From a bacterium 1XD42-76 (GTDB lineage Bacteria; Bacillota; Clostridia; Lachnospirales; Lachnospiraceae): a DNA stretch of 46,399 nt. Position numbers and translations under genes: made by a program. This document shows, piece by piece, positions 1-7,523 of the stretch. The stretch is taken from assembly GCA_009917545.1 (NCBI GenBank), contig QZDW01000026.1, positions 1 through 46,399 on the forward strand, given 5' to 3'. Every line of letters begins with the position of its first letter. Within the stretch, counting starts at the first letter, position 1. Below the pieces are notes generated by a model. The model made no database searches and had not been told where the DNA came from. It worked only from the letters and a program-made list of their open reading frames with translations.

Positions 1-97
1 TATTGATATTCTGAAACGCCTGTGTTATGTATTAGAGTGTAATCTGACTGATTTGATAGAATATATCCCGCCAGAAGAAACACAGACTCTGCAATAA
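1..97 (+). CDS. XRE-family HTH regulator, C-terminal fragment
   Basis: A reading frame enters from the left edge in frame 2 and stops with TAA at 95-97. The visible 31 residues include LCYVLECNLTDLIEYIP, the typical last helix and tail of small Cro/C1-type (YozG-like) DNA-binding proteins, where 'LC..L.C...DL.EY.P' closes the HTH domain. Only the C-terminus is in the window, so promoter and target are unknown. It converges on the minus-strand hsd genes, with a shared hairpin between them. It could control the methylase pair or simply be a neighbour. Confidence 0.7.
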   Translation, partial: IDILKRLCYVLECNLTDLIEYIPPEETQTLQ

Positions 98-135
98 AAC
101 CTACGTTGTAAGAACTTTATTGTCACGAACAGTAA

Positions 136-167
136 AACCCCATGGAAACACACACTCCCATGGGGTT
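136..167. terminator. Hairpin terminator between convergent XRE and hsd genes
   Basis: Inverted repeat AACCCCATGG / CCATGGGGTT (136-145 and 158-167) with a 12-base loop. On the minus strand the stem is followed by TTTTACT, a short U tract, so it would end the hsdM-hsdS transcript about 80 bases after hsdS. On the plus strand the tail is AAAATATA, so it is weaker as a terminator for the XRE gene. Confidence 0.6.
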
Positions 168-247
168 AAAATATAACTCTTATTCTCTTTTATTTCCAAG
201 AACATCCGTTCCTTTTCGCCTTTACTTGTGATATGGTTCAAAAAAAG

Positions 248-1315
248 CTATCCAAAATACTGCTGCATCAAACTGTCAAATAAAATCTGAATCTTTTCCA
301 GCTGCTGCTGCCCCTCTGCCTTCCATTTATCTACCTGTAATTTGAACGTTTCAAAGCTGATCTGAAGCGATTCCTGCGGCAGCGGAAACGGATATTCTTT
401 TAGTCTGTCCATCTGAATTCCATCCTGTCCTGCTGTCCTTTTTGCCATCCCTTCCAGATAATACAGCAGACAGTCCTGTTTCAAAAACTGCCTGATAAAT
501 TCCTTTCTTCCCCTTTGGGGAACCGCTTTCATCAAAGCAACATTATACGCTCCTTCTATTCCCTGTAGGATTTGAAATATAGGAGGGCCATACCTTCCTA
601 TCATAATGTCGTCTGCCGTACAAAAACGTCTCGCTTTCTCTTTTGGTATATAAGTAATGTATTTATCCGTTTTATAGTCCCGTATCTGAATCAGACGGAT
701 ATTATCCTCTGTTGGTTCATATTCAAAACAGGTCTTATCCGGTTGGCTCCCGCCCTGAAACTCTACGATATCACACATCTTATATACAGGAAACCCCTTT
801 TCATTTTTGACAGGATCCCCGAACATCTCCCTGAACCTGGATTGGATCAGCTGATCTAATTCCAAAAGCTCCTGCTGCTGTTCGTCAATAATTTTCCCGA
901 CATTTTCGAGAATACCCACAACCCTTCTCTGCTCTGCCAGATCCGGCAGCCAAAACACCTCTTTTTTGTAATCTTTATAGTAAATATGAGGTATCGTCGC
1001 ACCAGTATAATACCTTGCCAGTTTCATATTTTTCACTGCGTAATACAGGTATTCCGGAAGAATATTTTCTTTGGGAATAATATATTGTAATGTACCAATA
1101 ACAGATGATCTGCCAGGCAGGAGCATGGTTCTCCCGACCCCCGCGCCATCCTTTACAACTGCTACATAAGCTTTTTCCTGATGGTAAAAACCGGCAGATC
1201 CAATATAACCGGATGCCCCGTAAACCGGATACTCCCCGGCTGCACCTTCTATATCCTTTTGTGCCAGATTAGAGCTTCCCCTCTCACTCACATCTTCTAA
1301 TCTTACTCTTTCCAT
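248..1315 (-). CDS. hsdS: Type I restriction-modification specificity subunit (HsdS)
   Basis: DNA-recognition subunit that would direct the adjacent HsdM to a bipartite target. The protein (355 residues from the start chosen) shows the usual layout: a first target-recognition domain opening with MERVRLEDV, a central conserved helix with LPDLAEQRRVVGIL followed by a Gln/Glu-rich coiled coil, a second target-recognition domain opening with a MFGDP-type stretch, and a closing helix. The frame is open further upstream to 1474, but those 53 residues do not look like HsdS, and GAGG lies 8 bases before the ATG at 1315, so I take 1315. About 175 bases separate it from hsdM. No hsdR is seen on either side: the next gene downstream is convergent, and the next upstream is an amidohydrolase. 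Confidence 0.85.
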   Translation of the reverse strand: MERVRLEDVSERGSSNLAQKDIEGAAGEYPVYGASGYIGSAGFYHQEKAYVAVVKDGAGVGRTMLLPGRSSVIGTLQYIIPKENILPEYLYYAVKNMKLARYYTGATIPHIYYKDYKKEVFWLPDLAEQRRVVGILENVGKIIDEQQQELLELDQLIQSRFREMFGDPVKNEKGFPVYKMCDIVEFQGGSQPDKTCFEYEPTEDNIRLIQIRDYKTDKYITYIPKEKARRFCTADDIMIGRYGPPIFQILQGIEGAYNVALMKAVPQRGRKEFIRQFLKQDCLLYYLEGMAKRTAGQDGIQMDRLKEYPFPLPQESLQISFETFKLQVDKWKAEGQQQLEKIQILFDSLMQQYFG

Positions 1316-1489
1316 TGATCGCGCCTCAATCCAATCGCTCCCTCTCTGTTTCCAGTAATATCTCAACGAACACCTTATAACCCAAATACGGTATCCCGTT
1401 TTTTCCTGTGGAATCCTGTCTTTCCCAAGGGATCCGGCTCTGAGTTTACCCAGAGCTGCCAGCTCCTTTTTCAAACGGGAAACCGTCTA

Positions 1490-2965
1490 TCATTCCCCCA
1501 TATCCAGCATTTCCTTAAGAATACGGAGCTGCTCTCCGATCCTCTGGTGTCGTTTCTCAAGTTCCTCTATGATTTCACTTGTAGGCGGATACTCCTTCGC
1601 CGTATATTCGACCTGCTTATACTTATTGATGGATAAATCATAGCCATTTCCAATAATTTCCTCTTTTTTCACGAAAAAGCTCTGCTCGGTTCGTTTTCTT
1701 TCTTTTTCATTTTCCTGGCTATGGAATCTCTGGATAATATCAGGGATATCATTCTCCGCGACCGGCTGCCTCTTATCGTCGAGGCTGAATCCATCTGCTT
1801 TCATATCATAAAACCATACATCCTCTGTACCGCCGGAATTCGTCTTTGTAAAGATCAAAATCGCCGTCGAAACGCCTGCATATGGTTTAAAGACACCGGA
1901 TGGAAGAGAAATAACAGCTTCCAGATACTGATTCTCAACCAGTTCTTTTCTCAGGCTTTTGTGGGCATTGGAAGAGCCGAACAGGACTCCATCCGGAACA
2001 ATACACGCACATCTCCCGCCTACTTTAAGCATTTCGATAAACAGTCCGACGAAAAGCAACTCTGATTTTGTCGTATTCGTAATGCCTTTCAGCCGGTCAC
2101 TGATATTCTCCTTATTCAAAGTCCCCTTAAAAGGGGGATTCGCCATAATTAAATTATAGTTTCCCTCTTCGTTATAATCCTTTGACACGCTGTCCCGTTT
2201 TTCTATCCGTGGATTACTTACGGAATGAAGCATCAAATTCATGCAGGACAGCCGGCACATCGTTGCATCCGTGTCATAGCCGGTAAACAAGGAGGTCCGA
2301 TAATGTCCCCATTGCTCTTCGGACATGTTTCGTTCATAATGATTCCGTATATATTCCGCGCATGAAATCAAAAAACCGGCCGTTCCACAGGCAGGATCGC
2401 AGATCCGCATATCCACAGTCGGCTGCATCAGGTTTACGATCAGCTCCCGTATCTGCTTCGGAGTCCGGAAAGCGCCGAGCCTGCCCGCCGAATTCAGTTT
2501 CGCAAGCATATGTTCATATAAGTCTCCCTGCATATCAAGGCCCTTAATATCATGTTCAAATAAGTCATCCAGACCCGCAACCACCTTTTGCAGTGCCAGT
2601 GGTTCATTTATTTTAAATATTGCATCTGACAGGAAATGGGAAAAGGCAGAATCTGCATCCCGGTTTACCGATTTAATGAAAGGAAACACTTTCTGCGAAA
2701 AAACGGCATGGAGTTCTCTTGCCTCCAGTTTTCTAAAATTTCTCCAGCGCAGAGCCTGTCCTTCGTCGCTTTCATCAAATAAATGCTCCTGCCGTTTTCC
2801 GGATATCAGTTCTGAGGTTTCAATATCTGCCTCCATCTCGTCCAATTGTTTCGCAAACATCAGGTAGGTCAGTTGTTCTATCACTTCTGTCGGCTGTGAA
2901 ACGCCTCCGGCAATCACATCAAGCCATATCTGCTCTATCTTATTCTTGGCACCTTCCGGCAGCAT
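1490..2965 (-). CDS. hsdM: Type I N6-adenine DNA methyltransferase (HsdM)
   Basis: Transfers methyl groups from S-adenosylmethionine to adenine within the target chosen by HsdS. Of 491 residues, about 1-130 form the N-terminal helical HsdM domain. The SAM-binding motif DPACGTAGF is at residues 190-198 and the catalytic NPPF motif at 276-279. The C-terminal helix, rich in Glu/Arg, probably contacts HsdS. Length is normal for the family and no lesion is visible. The start has GGAGGT seven bases upstream and a consensus-like promoter at 3020-3048. With hsdS it forms a two-gene unit. Without HsdR it could act as a solitary methylase, or use a nuclease encoded elsewhere. Confidence 0.92.
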   Translation of the reverse strand: MLPEGAKNKIEQIWLDVIAGGVSQPTEVIEQLTYLMFAKQLDEMEADIETSELISGKRQEHLFDESDEGQALRWRNFRKLEARELHAVFSQKVFPFIKSVNRDADSAFSHFLSDAIFKINEPLALQKVVAGLDDLFEHDIKGLDMQGDLYEHMLAKLNSAGRLGAFRTPKQIRELIVNLMQPTVDMRICDPACGTAGFLISCAEYIRNHYERNMSEEQWGHYRTSLFTGYDTDATMCRLSCMNLMLHSVSNPRIEKRDSVSKDYNEEGNYNLIMANPPFKGTLNKENISDRLKGITNTTKSELLFVGLFIEMLKVGGRCACIVPDGVLFGSSNAHKSLRKELVENQYLEAVISLPSGVFKPYAGVSTAILIFTKTNSGGTEDVWFYDMKADGFSLDDKRQPVAENDIPDIIQRFHSQENEKERKRTEQSFFVKKEEIIGNGYDLSINKYKQVEYTAKEYPPTSEIIEELEKRHQRIGEQLRILKEMLDMGE

Positions 2966-3019
2966 ATATCGTACCTCCGTATTTTTTCTGTTCAGTGATG
3001 ACGTATCGCTTCTGCCTTA

Positions 3020-3048
3020 ATTATATTTGAGAACGGCGGCGGTTTCAA
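3020..3048 (-). promoter_or_regulatory. Putative hsdM promoter
   Basis: Minus strand: TTGAAA (3048-3043), 17-base spacer, TATAAT (3025-3020). It lies about 55 bases before the hsdM start codon. Confidence 0.6.
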
Positions 3049-3072
3049 GTAATGTTATTTTATTTTTTCTGC

Positions 3073-3176
3073 CTTCATGCGTCACAGGTAAGAGCGCTGC
3101 AATGAATAAAAGTAGTTTAGCGCATTTGGCATTCCTGAACTTAGACCGCCTTCTGCGATGGACTTTCAAAGTAAGG
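3073..3176 (+). repeat. Dispersed intergenic repeat, copy A
   Basis: About 105 bases that match, in inverse orientation, the sequences at 14042-14150 and 16114-16241. The best conserved core is GCGCATTTGGCAT, then CCTGAA, then a short GC-rich arm, then GGACTTTCAAAGTAA. The weaker outer half (CTTC.TGCG...GCGC..ATGAAT) is also shared. Here the element is on the plus strand between convergently placed hsdM upstream DNA and the M20 gene's 3' end. No gene is evident inside it. Confidence 0.75.
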
Positions 3177-3206
3177 CAAGTTCTCTTTACCGAACCCGGC
3201 AATTAC

Positions 3207-3248
3207 AAAATCCCGTCAGGCCTGGCAGGAAGGCTGACGGGATTTTTA
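3207..3248. terminator. Bidirectional intrinsic terminator
   Basis: Stem AATCCCGTCAG / CTGACGGGATT (3209-3219 and 3234-3244), followed by TTTTTATTT on the plus strand and TTTTGTAA on the minus strand. It lies about 60 bases past the end of the minus-strand M20 gene. Confidence 0.8.
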
Positions 3249-3308
3249 TTTGATTCCAAATTGCAAAAGGAATACACAGGATGTGCATGCGTCAAAAGAT
3301 ATCCTTCT

Positions 3309-4565
3309 CTACAGATTCCTCTCTGACAGATTTTTTAATGTCCCTGCGAACGGCTTGAATGGGATTTCTCCTTCATAATTAAGGAATTCCACCACATATC
3401 CGAGGGCAGCTGCCACGCCGTAGATCATGCCCTGCTCGTCCACATCGAATTCCGGTGTATGATGGTTCGCTCCGGAGCCAACGGCTTCACTCGCAATACC
3501 GGTGAAGGTAATCACACCCGGCCACAGCTTGAGATATGTCATCATACTCTCGGAAGCCATCCAGGGCTCTGTCACCGTGAGCGCATCCTCGCCGAGGTAT
3601 TTTTTCACTGCATCCTTGGCAATCTGGCTGCAAACCGGATTGTTATAACACTCAAACAGGGGATCCGGCATGTAAACCGGCTCATACGTACACTGACACA
3701 GTTCACATTCCTTTTTGACTACTTCCATGAACTGCTTCATGAACGGTACGCCAGCTCCCTCAACGTCAAAGGTACGCAGAGTTCCGGAGAATATCAGCTC
3801 ATCCGGCACGATATTCCGGACCGTTCCGCAGTTTACCATACCGATAGAAAATGTCAGAATATCGTCCGGGCGTACATATTTCATACGGATCGTGTTCATG
3901 TGATTATAGATGGCATTAAAGCAATCCAATACACTGTGTGCCAGATCCGGACGGGAACCATGTCCTGCCATGCCGTGCAGCTTGATCGTAAATCCGTAAG
4001 CACCGGAGAACACGGCGCCCGGTTCAGCAGAAATCGTGCCTGTCGGCACATTCCACTTTACATGAGTCGCCATACAGGTATCCACCGGGATTTTCGCTTC
4101 CTCTACAATGTAAGAAAGCAGATATTTTACATTACCGCCGCCTTCCTCACCGCGCTCAAAGCTGAATACCACATTGCCGTTCAGCTCGTCCCTGTGCTCG
4201 TAAAGGATCTTTGCCTCAGCCAGCAGCATCGCCGTATGGGCATCGTGTCCACATGCGTGAGATACGCCGTCATTTTTGGATATGCATACCTTCTCGCATG
4301 CCAGATTGCGCGGATTCTCCGTAATTGGGAGTGCGTCCATATCCGCACGTAGCAGAACGGTCTTTCCAGGACGTCCGCCATAGACTCTGGCGATGATTCC
4401 GCCGTCCGGAATCTCCTTATACTCGATCCCGATTGCATCCAGCTCAGCGGAAATATACTTCAATGTCTCATATTCCTTACTGGTGATCTCAGGATTCTCA
4501 TGCAGATGCCTTCTGAGCCTTACCATATAGTCAAAGCTCTTTTTTGCCTCATTTAAAATTTCCAT
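3309..4565 (-). CDS. M20 family metallo-amidohydrolase
   Basis: Likely cytoplasmic zinc/manganese amidohydrolase of the M20D type (hippurate / N-acyl-amino-acid hydrolase relatives), cleaving an amide to release an amino acid or acyl group. The 418-residue protein has HACGHDAH at 103-110, whose Cys, His and Asp are characteristic metal ligands, an ERGEEGGG stretch carrying the catalytic Glu, a dimerisation domain in the middle and a C-terminal ...NHHTPEF metal-ligand region. The frame runs open to 4655, but the ATG at 4565 has AAAGGAGG four bases upstream and begins the usual MEILNEAKK helix, so the longer start is rejected. It is monocistronic, ending at the terminator at 3207-3248. The substrate cannot be told from sequence. 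Confidence 0.87.
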   Translation of the reverse strand: MEILNEAKKSFDYMVRLRRHLHENPEITSKEYETLKYISAELDAIGIEYKEIPDGGIIARVYGGRPGKTVLLRADMDALPITENPRNLACEKVCISKNDGVSHACGHDAHTAMLLAEAKILYEHRDELNGNVVFSFERGEEGGGNVKYLLSYIVEEAKIPVDTCMATHVKWNVPTGTISAEPGAVFSGAYGFTIKLHGMAGHGSRPDLAHSVLDCFNAIYNHMNTIRMKYVRPDDILTFSIGMVNCGTVRNIVPDELIFSGTLRTFDVEGAGVPFMKQFMEVVKKECELCQCTYEPVYMPDPLFECYNNPVCSQIAKDAVKKYLGEDALTVTEPWMASESMMTYLKLWPGVITFTGIASEAVGSGANHHTPEFDVDEQGMIYGVAAALGYVVEFLNYEGEIPFKPFAGTLKNLSERNL

Positions 4566-4578
4566 TTTTCCTCCTTTT

Positions 4579-4626
4579 GACGCGCTTACCGCGTCATTCA
4601 GGCAGTCCCGGAAGGAATCCTTCCGG
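4579..4626. other. Two adjacent palindromes upstream of the M20 gene
   Basis: GACGCG-CTTAC-CGCGTC (4579-4595) and the 19-base palindrome CCGGAAGGAATCCTTCCGG (4608-4626) lie 14-61 bases before the M20 start codon. Neither has a U tract on either strand, so neither is a normal terminator. They could be operators or leader hairpins that affect the M20 gene. The rest of the gap up to 4762 shows nothing recognisable. Confidence 0.35.
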
Positions 4627-4762
4627 AAAACCTCCCCATTTTTTATTTTGCACAACCATATCCCTGTGGGGCAGAACCGGCCTCCTCCTGCCCTGGAGCC
4701 CCGGCGCTGCGGCCGGTTTCCGTTTCGCCTGTGTCCTGCCGCCGGGAATTCCTTTTGCCTGA

Positions 4763-4931
4763 CTGCTTTTTAGTTTTATCTGTTTTGGGGTTTAGCTGTT
4801 TTTAGTCTTTCCTGCTTTGGGTCCTTACCCGTTTTAGGGCTTTGTCTGCTTTTGGGTTATATCGGCTTTGGAACTTTACCCGTTTCGAGACTTTATCTCT
4901 TTACGGGGGTTTGCCCGTTTCGAGTTCCTTC
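4763..4931. repeat. Degenerate 17-base tandem repeat, about ten units
   Basis: Ten head-to-tail units of 16-18 bases with consensus CYGYTTTNGGGNYTTAY, for example CTGCTTTGGGTCCTTAC, CCGTTTTAGGGCTTTGT and CCGTTTCGAGACTTTAT. The array begins at 4763 and its last unit ends on the first base of the tyrS stop codon (plus-strand numbering), so it forms the tyrS 3' untranslated region. Units differ by several substitutions, which indicates an old array. It has no coding potential and no CRISPR-like spacers. Confidence 0.7.
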
Positions 4932-6157
4932 TACTTTTTCATAACAACCCTGCGGAAATTCTTTTTTCCGCGCTTGATAACCATCCCGTCTCCTGAGAGC
5001 GCATCCTTTGTATAGGCTGTCTTAATGTCCTTTACCGTCTCGCCATCCACGGAAACGCCGCCCTGTTCTACATTTCTTCTGGCCTCGGAGCGGGATGCGC
5101 ACAGGCCGGATTTCTGCAAAACTGACAGAATGTCAATGCTGCCGTCAGTCAGATCTGCCTCTTCAATCTCTGCGGTAGGCATCTCCGCAGCATTCCCTCC
5201 GGCAAATAATGCTCTGGCGCTCTCCTGCGCCCGGTTTGCCTCATCCTCACCATGTACCAGCGTTGTCAGTTCATATGCCAGGATCTCCTTGGCGCGGTTT
5301 AACTGGCTGCCCTCCCAGTGATCCATCTCGTCAATCTGCTCTAACGGCAGGAAGGTCAGCATTCTCAGGCACTTTAAGACATCGGTATCCGATACATTCC
5401 GCCAGTACTGGTAGAACTCAAAGGGGCTCGTCTTATTCGGGTCGAGCCAGACTGCACCGGACTGCGTTTTCCCCATCTTCTTGCCTTCAGAATTCAGTAA
5501 CAGCGTAATCGTCATGGCATGGGCATCCTTGCCGAGCTTCCTGCGGATCAGCTCTGTACCGCCTAACATGTTGCTCCACTGGTCGTCGCCGCCGAACTGC
5601 ATATTACAGCCGTATCTCTGGAACAGCTCGTAGAAATCGTAGCTCTGCATCAGCATGTAGTTAAACTCAAGGAAGCTTAAGCCCTTTTCCATCCTCTGCT
5701 TGTAGCACTCTGCGCGCAGCATATTATTGACAGAGAAGTGCGGCCCGACTTCACGCAGGAATTCCACGTAATTCAGATCCAGAAGCCACTCTGCATTATT
5801 TATCATCAATGCTTTGCCTTCAGAAAAATCAATGAAACGGCTCATCTGCTTCTTGAAGCAGTCGCAGTTATGCTGTATTGTCTCCACTGTCATCAGCTGA
5901 CGCATATCGGTACGGCCGGAAGGATCCCCGATCATTCCCGTACCGCCGCCAAGCAGCGCAATTGGCTTATTGCCTGCCATCTGTAAGCGCTTCATCAGGC
6001 AGAGGGCCATAAAATGCCCGACATGCAGGCTGTCTGCCGTAGGGTCAAAGCCGATGTAGAAAACAGCCTTTCCCTCATTTACCATCTTGCGGATCTCTTC
6101 CTCATTCGTCACTTGGGCGATCAGCCCACGCGCCCTTAATTCCTCATATACTCCCAT
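4931..6157 (-). CDS. tyrS: Tyrosyl-tRNA synthetase
   Basis: Charges tRNA-Tyr with tyrosine. The 408-residue protein has the class I HIGH-type motif as HVGH (45-48) inside [12 protein letters not shown], a KMSKS-type loop as KKMGKTQSG near residue 230, and a C-terminal S4-like RNA-binding domain ([18 protein letters not shown]). The frame is open to 6202, but [11 protein letters not shown] is the standard N-terminus and AAAGGAG lies seven bases before its ATG, so I start at 6157. It is monocistronic, with a T-box leader and consensus promoter upstream, and is therefore expected to be induced when uncharged tRNA-Tyr accumulates. Confidence 0.95.
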   Translation of the reverse strand: MGVYEELRARGLIAQVTNEEEIRKMVNEGKAVFYIGFDPTADSLHVGHFMALCLMKRLQMAGNKPIALLGGGTGMIGDPSGRTDMRQLMTVETIQHNCDCFKKQMSRFIDFSEGKALMINNAEWLLDLNYVEFLREVGPHFSVNNMLRAECYKQRMEKGLSFLEFNYMLMQSYDFYELFQRYGCNMQFGGDDQWSNMLGGTELIRRKLGKDAHAMTITLLLNSEGKKMGKTQSGAVWLDPNKTSPFEFYQYWRNVSDTDVLKCLRMLTFLPLEQIDEMDHWEGSQLNRAKEILAYELTTLVHGEDEANRAQESARALFAGGNAAEMPTAEIEEADLTDGSIDILSVLQKSGLCASRSEARRNVEQGGVSVDGETVKDIKTAYTKDALSGDGMVIKRGKKNFRRVVMKK

Positions 6158-6330
6158 ATCCAGTCTCCTTTCGCAGCGGTTCGGCACTCCGCAGAAATGC
6201 AAAGCGTACCTGACCGCTTCCTCCTTTCATAGCCGCATCCGATAAAAGCCGGTCTGATTCCACGAAAGCTCCCTCTTTCAGGCGGGGAGCCGGCTGCAGA
6301 AAACCTCTGTTTTATGCCTGCCGGGAGATA

Positions 6331-6626
6331 AACAAAAGCCCCGTCCTGTCAAAAGGACGAGGCAAACGCTCGTGTTACCACCTAATGTTTACGCACAGCT
6401 CACACTGCACGCCTCAGTAAGCCACTATCATGGCTCCGATACGATAACGTGTACCGCTTCCGTCACAGCCTACTTGTGTCCGACTAAATGCTGCCTTCCC
6501 GTTCGGTGTGAAGCTCCAAGATGTATTCGCCGGAATCTCCCTGTGCGCCTCTCATCGGCCGGCTGCTTTCTGTTCAGGGGACAAAACCGCTACTTTTTCT
6601 TATCTGCGCCTGTCTCTTATGAATAT
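6331..6626 (-). promoter_or_regulatory. T-box leader (tRNA-Tyr sensing) of tyrS
   Basis: On the minus strand, AGGTGGTAACACGAGCG (about 6384-6368) is the T-box sequence that binds the tRNA acceptor end. It is followed directly by a terminator: GCCTCGTCC-TTTTGACA-GGACGGGGC with a run of T (6362-6331). Upstream, GAATACATC contains a TAC tyrosine codon (6525-6523) in the right place for the stem I specifier loop. Uncharged tRNA-Tyr would stabilise the antiterminator and allow tyrS transcription. About 170 bases separate the terminator from the start codon. Confidence 0.9.
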
Positions 6627-7496
6627 GAGCCAATTATATAGGCATTCCGCAGCTTTGTCAACCCCCCGGGAATGATTCTCTCTGCACGTACCATGCAGCG
6701 CTTTTTAAAGCAGGCGATTCCGTAGGCCCAGATCGTATGGAGCCTATTATCAGTCAGGGCCTGCCCATACCGGTTTTGGAAAACCTGTTCCACTACTTCG
6801 TTACAGCCCTGTTCCAGAGCGCCGCGTTCCGCATATTTGAGTTCTATAACGATTCCTGTCTGCTCTTCCGCGATCTCTACAAGGATATCCTGTATCCCTC
6901 ACCCGATTCCGCATTTGAGCGGACGATCCAGGTCTCCTTGCTGCTGAGAAGCCCGGTCAGGATACCATGATAATCGTTCTCCTTTTTCGCTTTTCTCACA
7001 AAGCTGCCGCATATACTGATTGTCTTTGACAGATAGGTATTAAACCGGCGCTCAACTTCTTTCGCATTTCCTTCTTTTAAGGCCTCGCAAAATCCCGTCA
7101 GGCCCGCCCGATCCTGCCGGACTGTCTCACGGAACCATTCCTGTATCTGCGAGACGAAGAGCCCGTGGATCTCCTGATTCGGAATCACAAGGCGGAGCCT
7201 TCTTCCCTCTGCCTTTCCCTGCTGTGTCAGATAACCTGTCATGAACAGGACGCTCCACAGATTCTCAATGCTGCTGTCGAGCTCATTATATGTCAGCTCC
7301 TGACGGATTGTTTTCTCTACGCATTCCCCGGCGACAAGCAGCTCCACTTTCCAAACCTTCGCGGCCGGGTAAAGAGATTCACCATTCCCCATTTTTGGAT
7401 CAGTTCCCGAATCAGCCTTGTTTTATCGACATAATAGAAATCTTCTGTACGGATCTTATCAAAATCTTCGATTCCAATCGGAAGTTTTTTCTCCAT
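6617..7496 (-). pseudogene. Decayed AAA-ATPase-like / PD-(D/E)XK protein
   Basis: Remnant of the common 'AAA-ATPase-like plus PD-(D/E)XK nuclease' family. Translation from ATG 7496 (GGAAAGGA upstream) gives the family's N-terminus: MEKKLPIGIEDFDKI, then FYYVDKTRLIREL and TRPRRFGK, which ends in the Walker A region near 7350. The text then jumps out of frame to the C-terminal region (VAGECVEKTIRQELTYNEL... to ENDYHGILTGLLSS), so the central ATPase core is deleted. A second lesion near 6880 loses one base: GYR is followed by a stop, whereas the other frame continues DILVEIAEEQTG IVIELKYAE, the nuclease motif. Beyond it the frame is open to 6617. The tyrS promoter sits inside this 3' end. It has no function as a complete protein. 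Confidence 0.85.
6633..6661 (-). promoter_or_regulatory. tyrS promoter
   Basis: Exact consensus on the minus strand: TTGACA (6661-6656), 17-base spacer, TATAAT (6638-6633). Transcription would start near 6626, just before the T-box stem I. Confidence 0.88.
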
Positions 7497-7523
7497 CGCG
7501 GTTCCTTTCCCGGTTCTCTCCCA

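Noticed and set aside
3459-4352. 297-codon plus-strand open frame
   Set aside because: It is antisense to the M20 amidohydrolase gene, has no recognisable motif or ribosome site, and is His/Arg-rich as expected for a shadow.
4763-4931. CRISPR array
   Set aside because: The units are directly adjacent with no spacers, vary strongly, and no cas gene is nearby.
5980-5996. cre-like GTAAGCGCTTCA inside tyrS
   Set aside because: It is one base short of the consensus spacing and lies inside a coding region.
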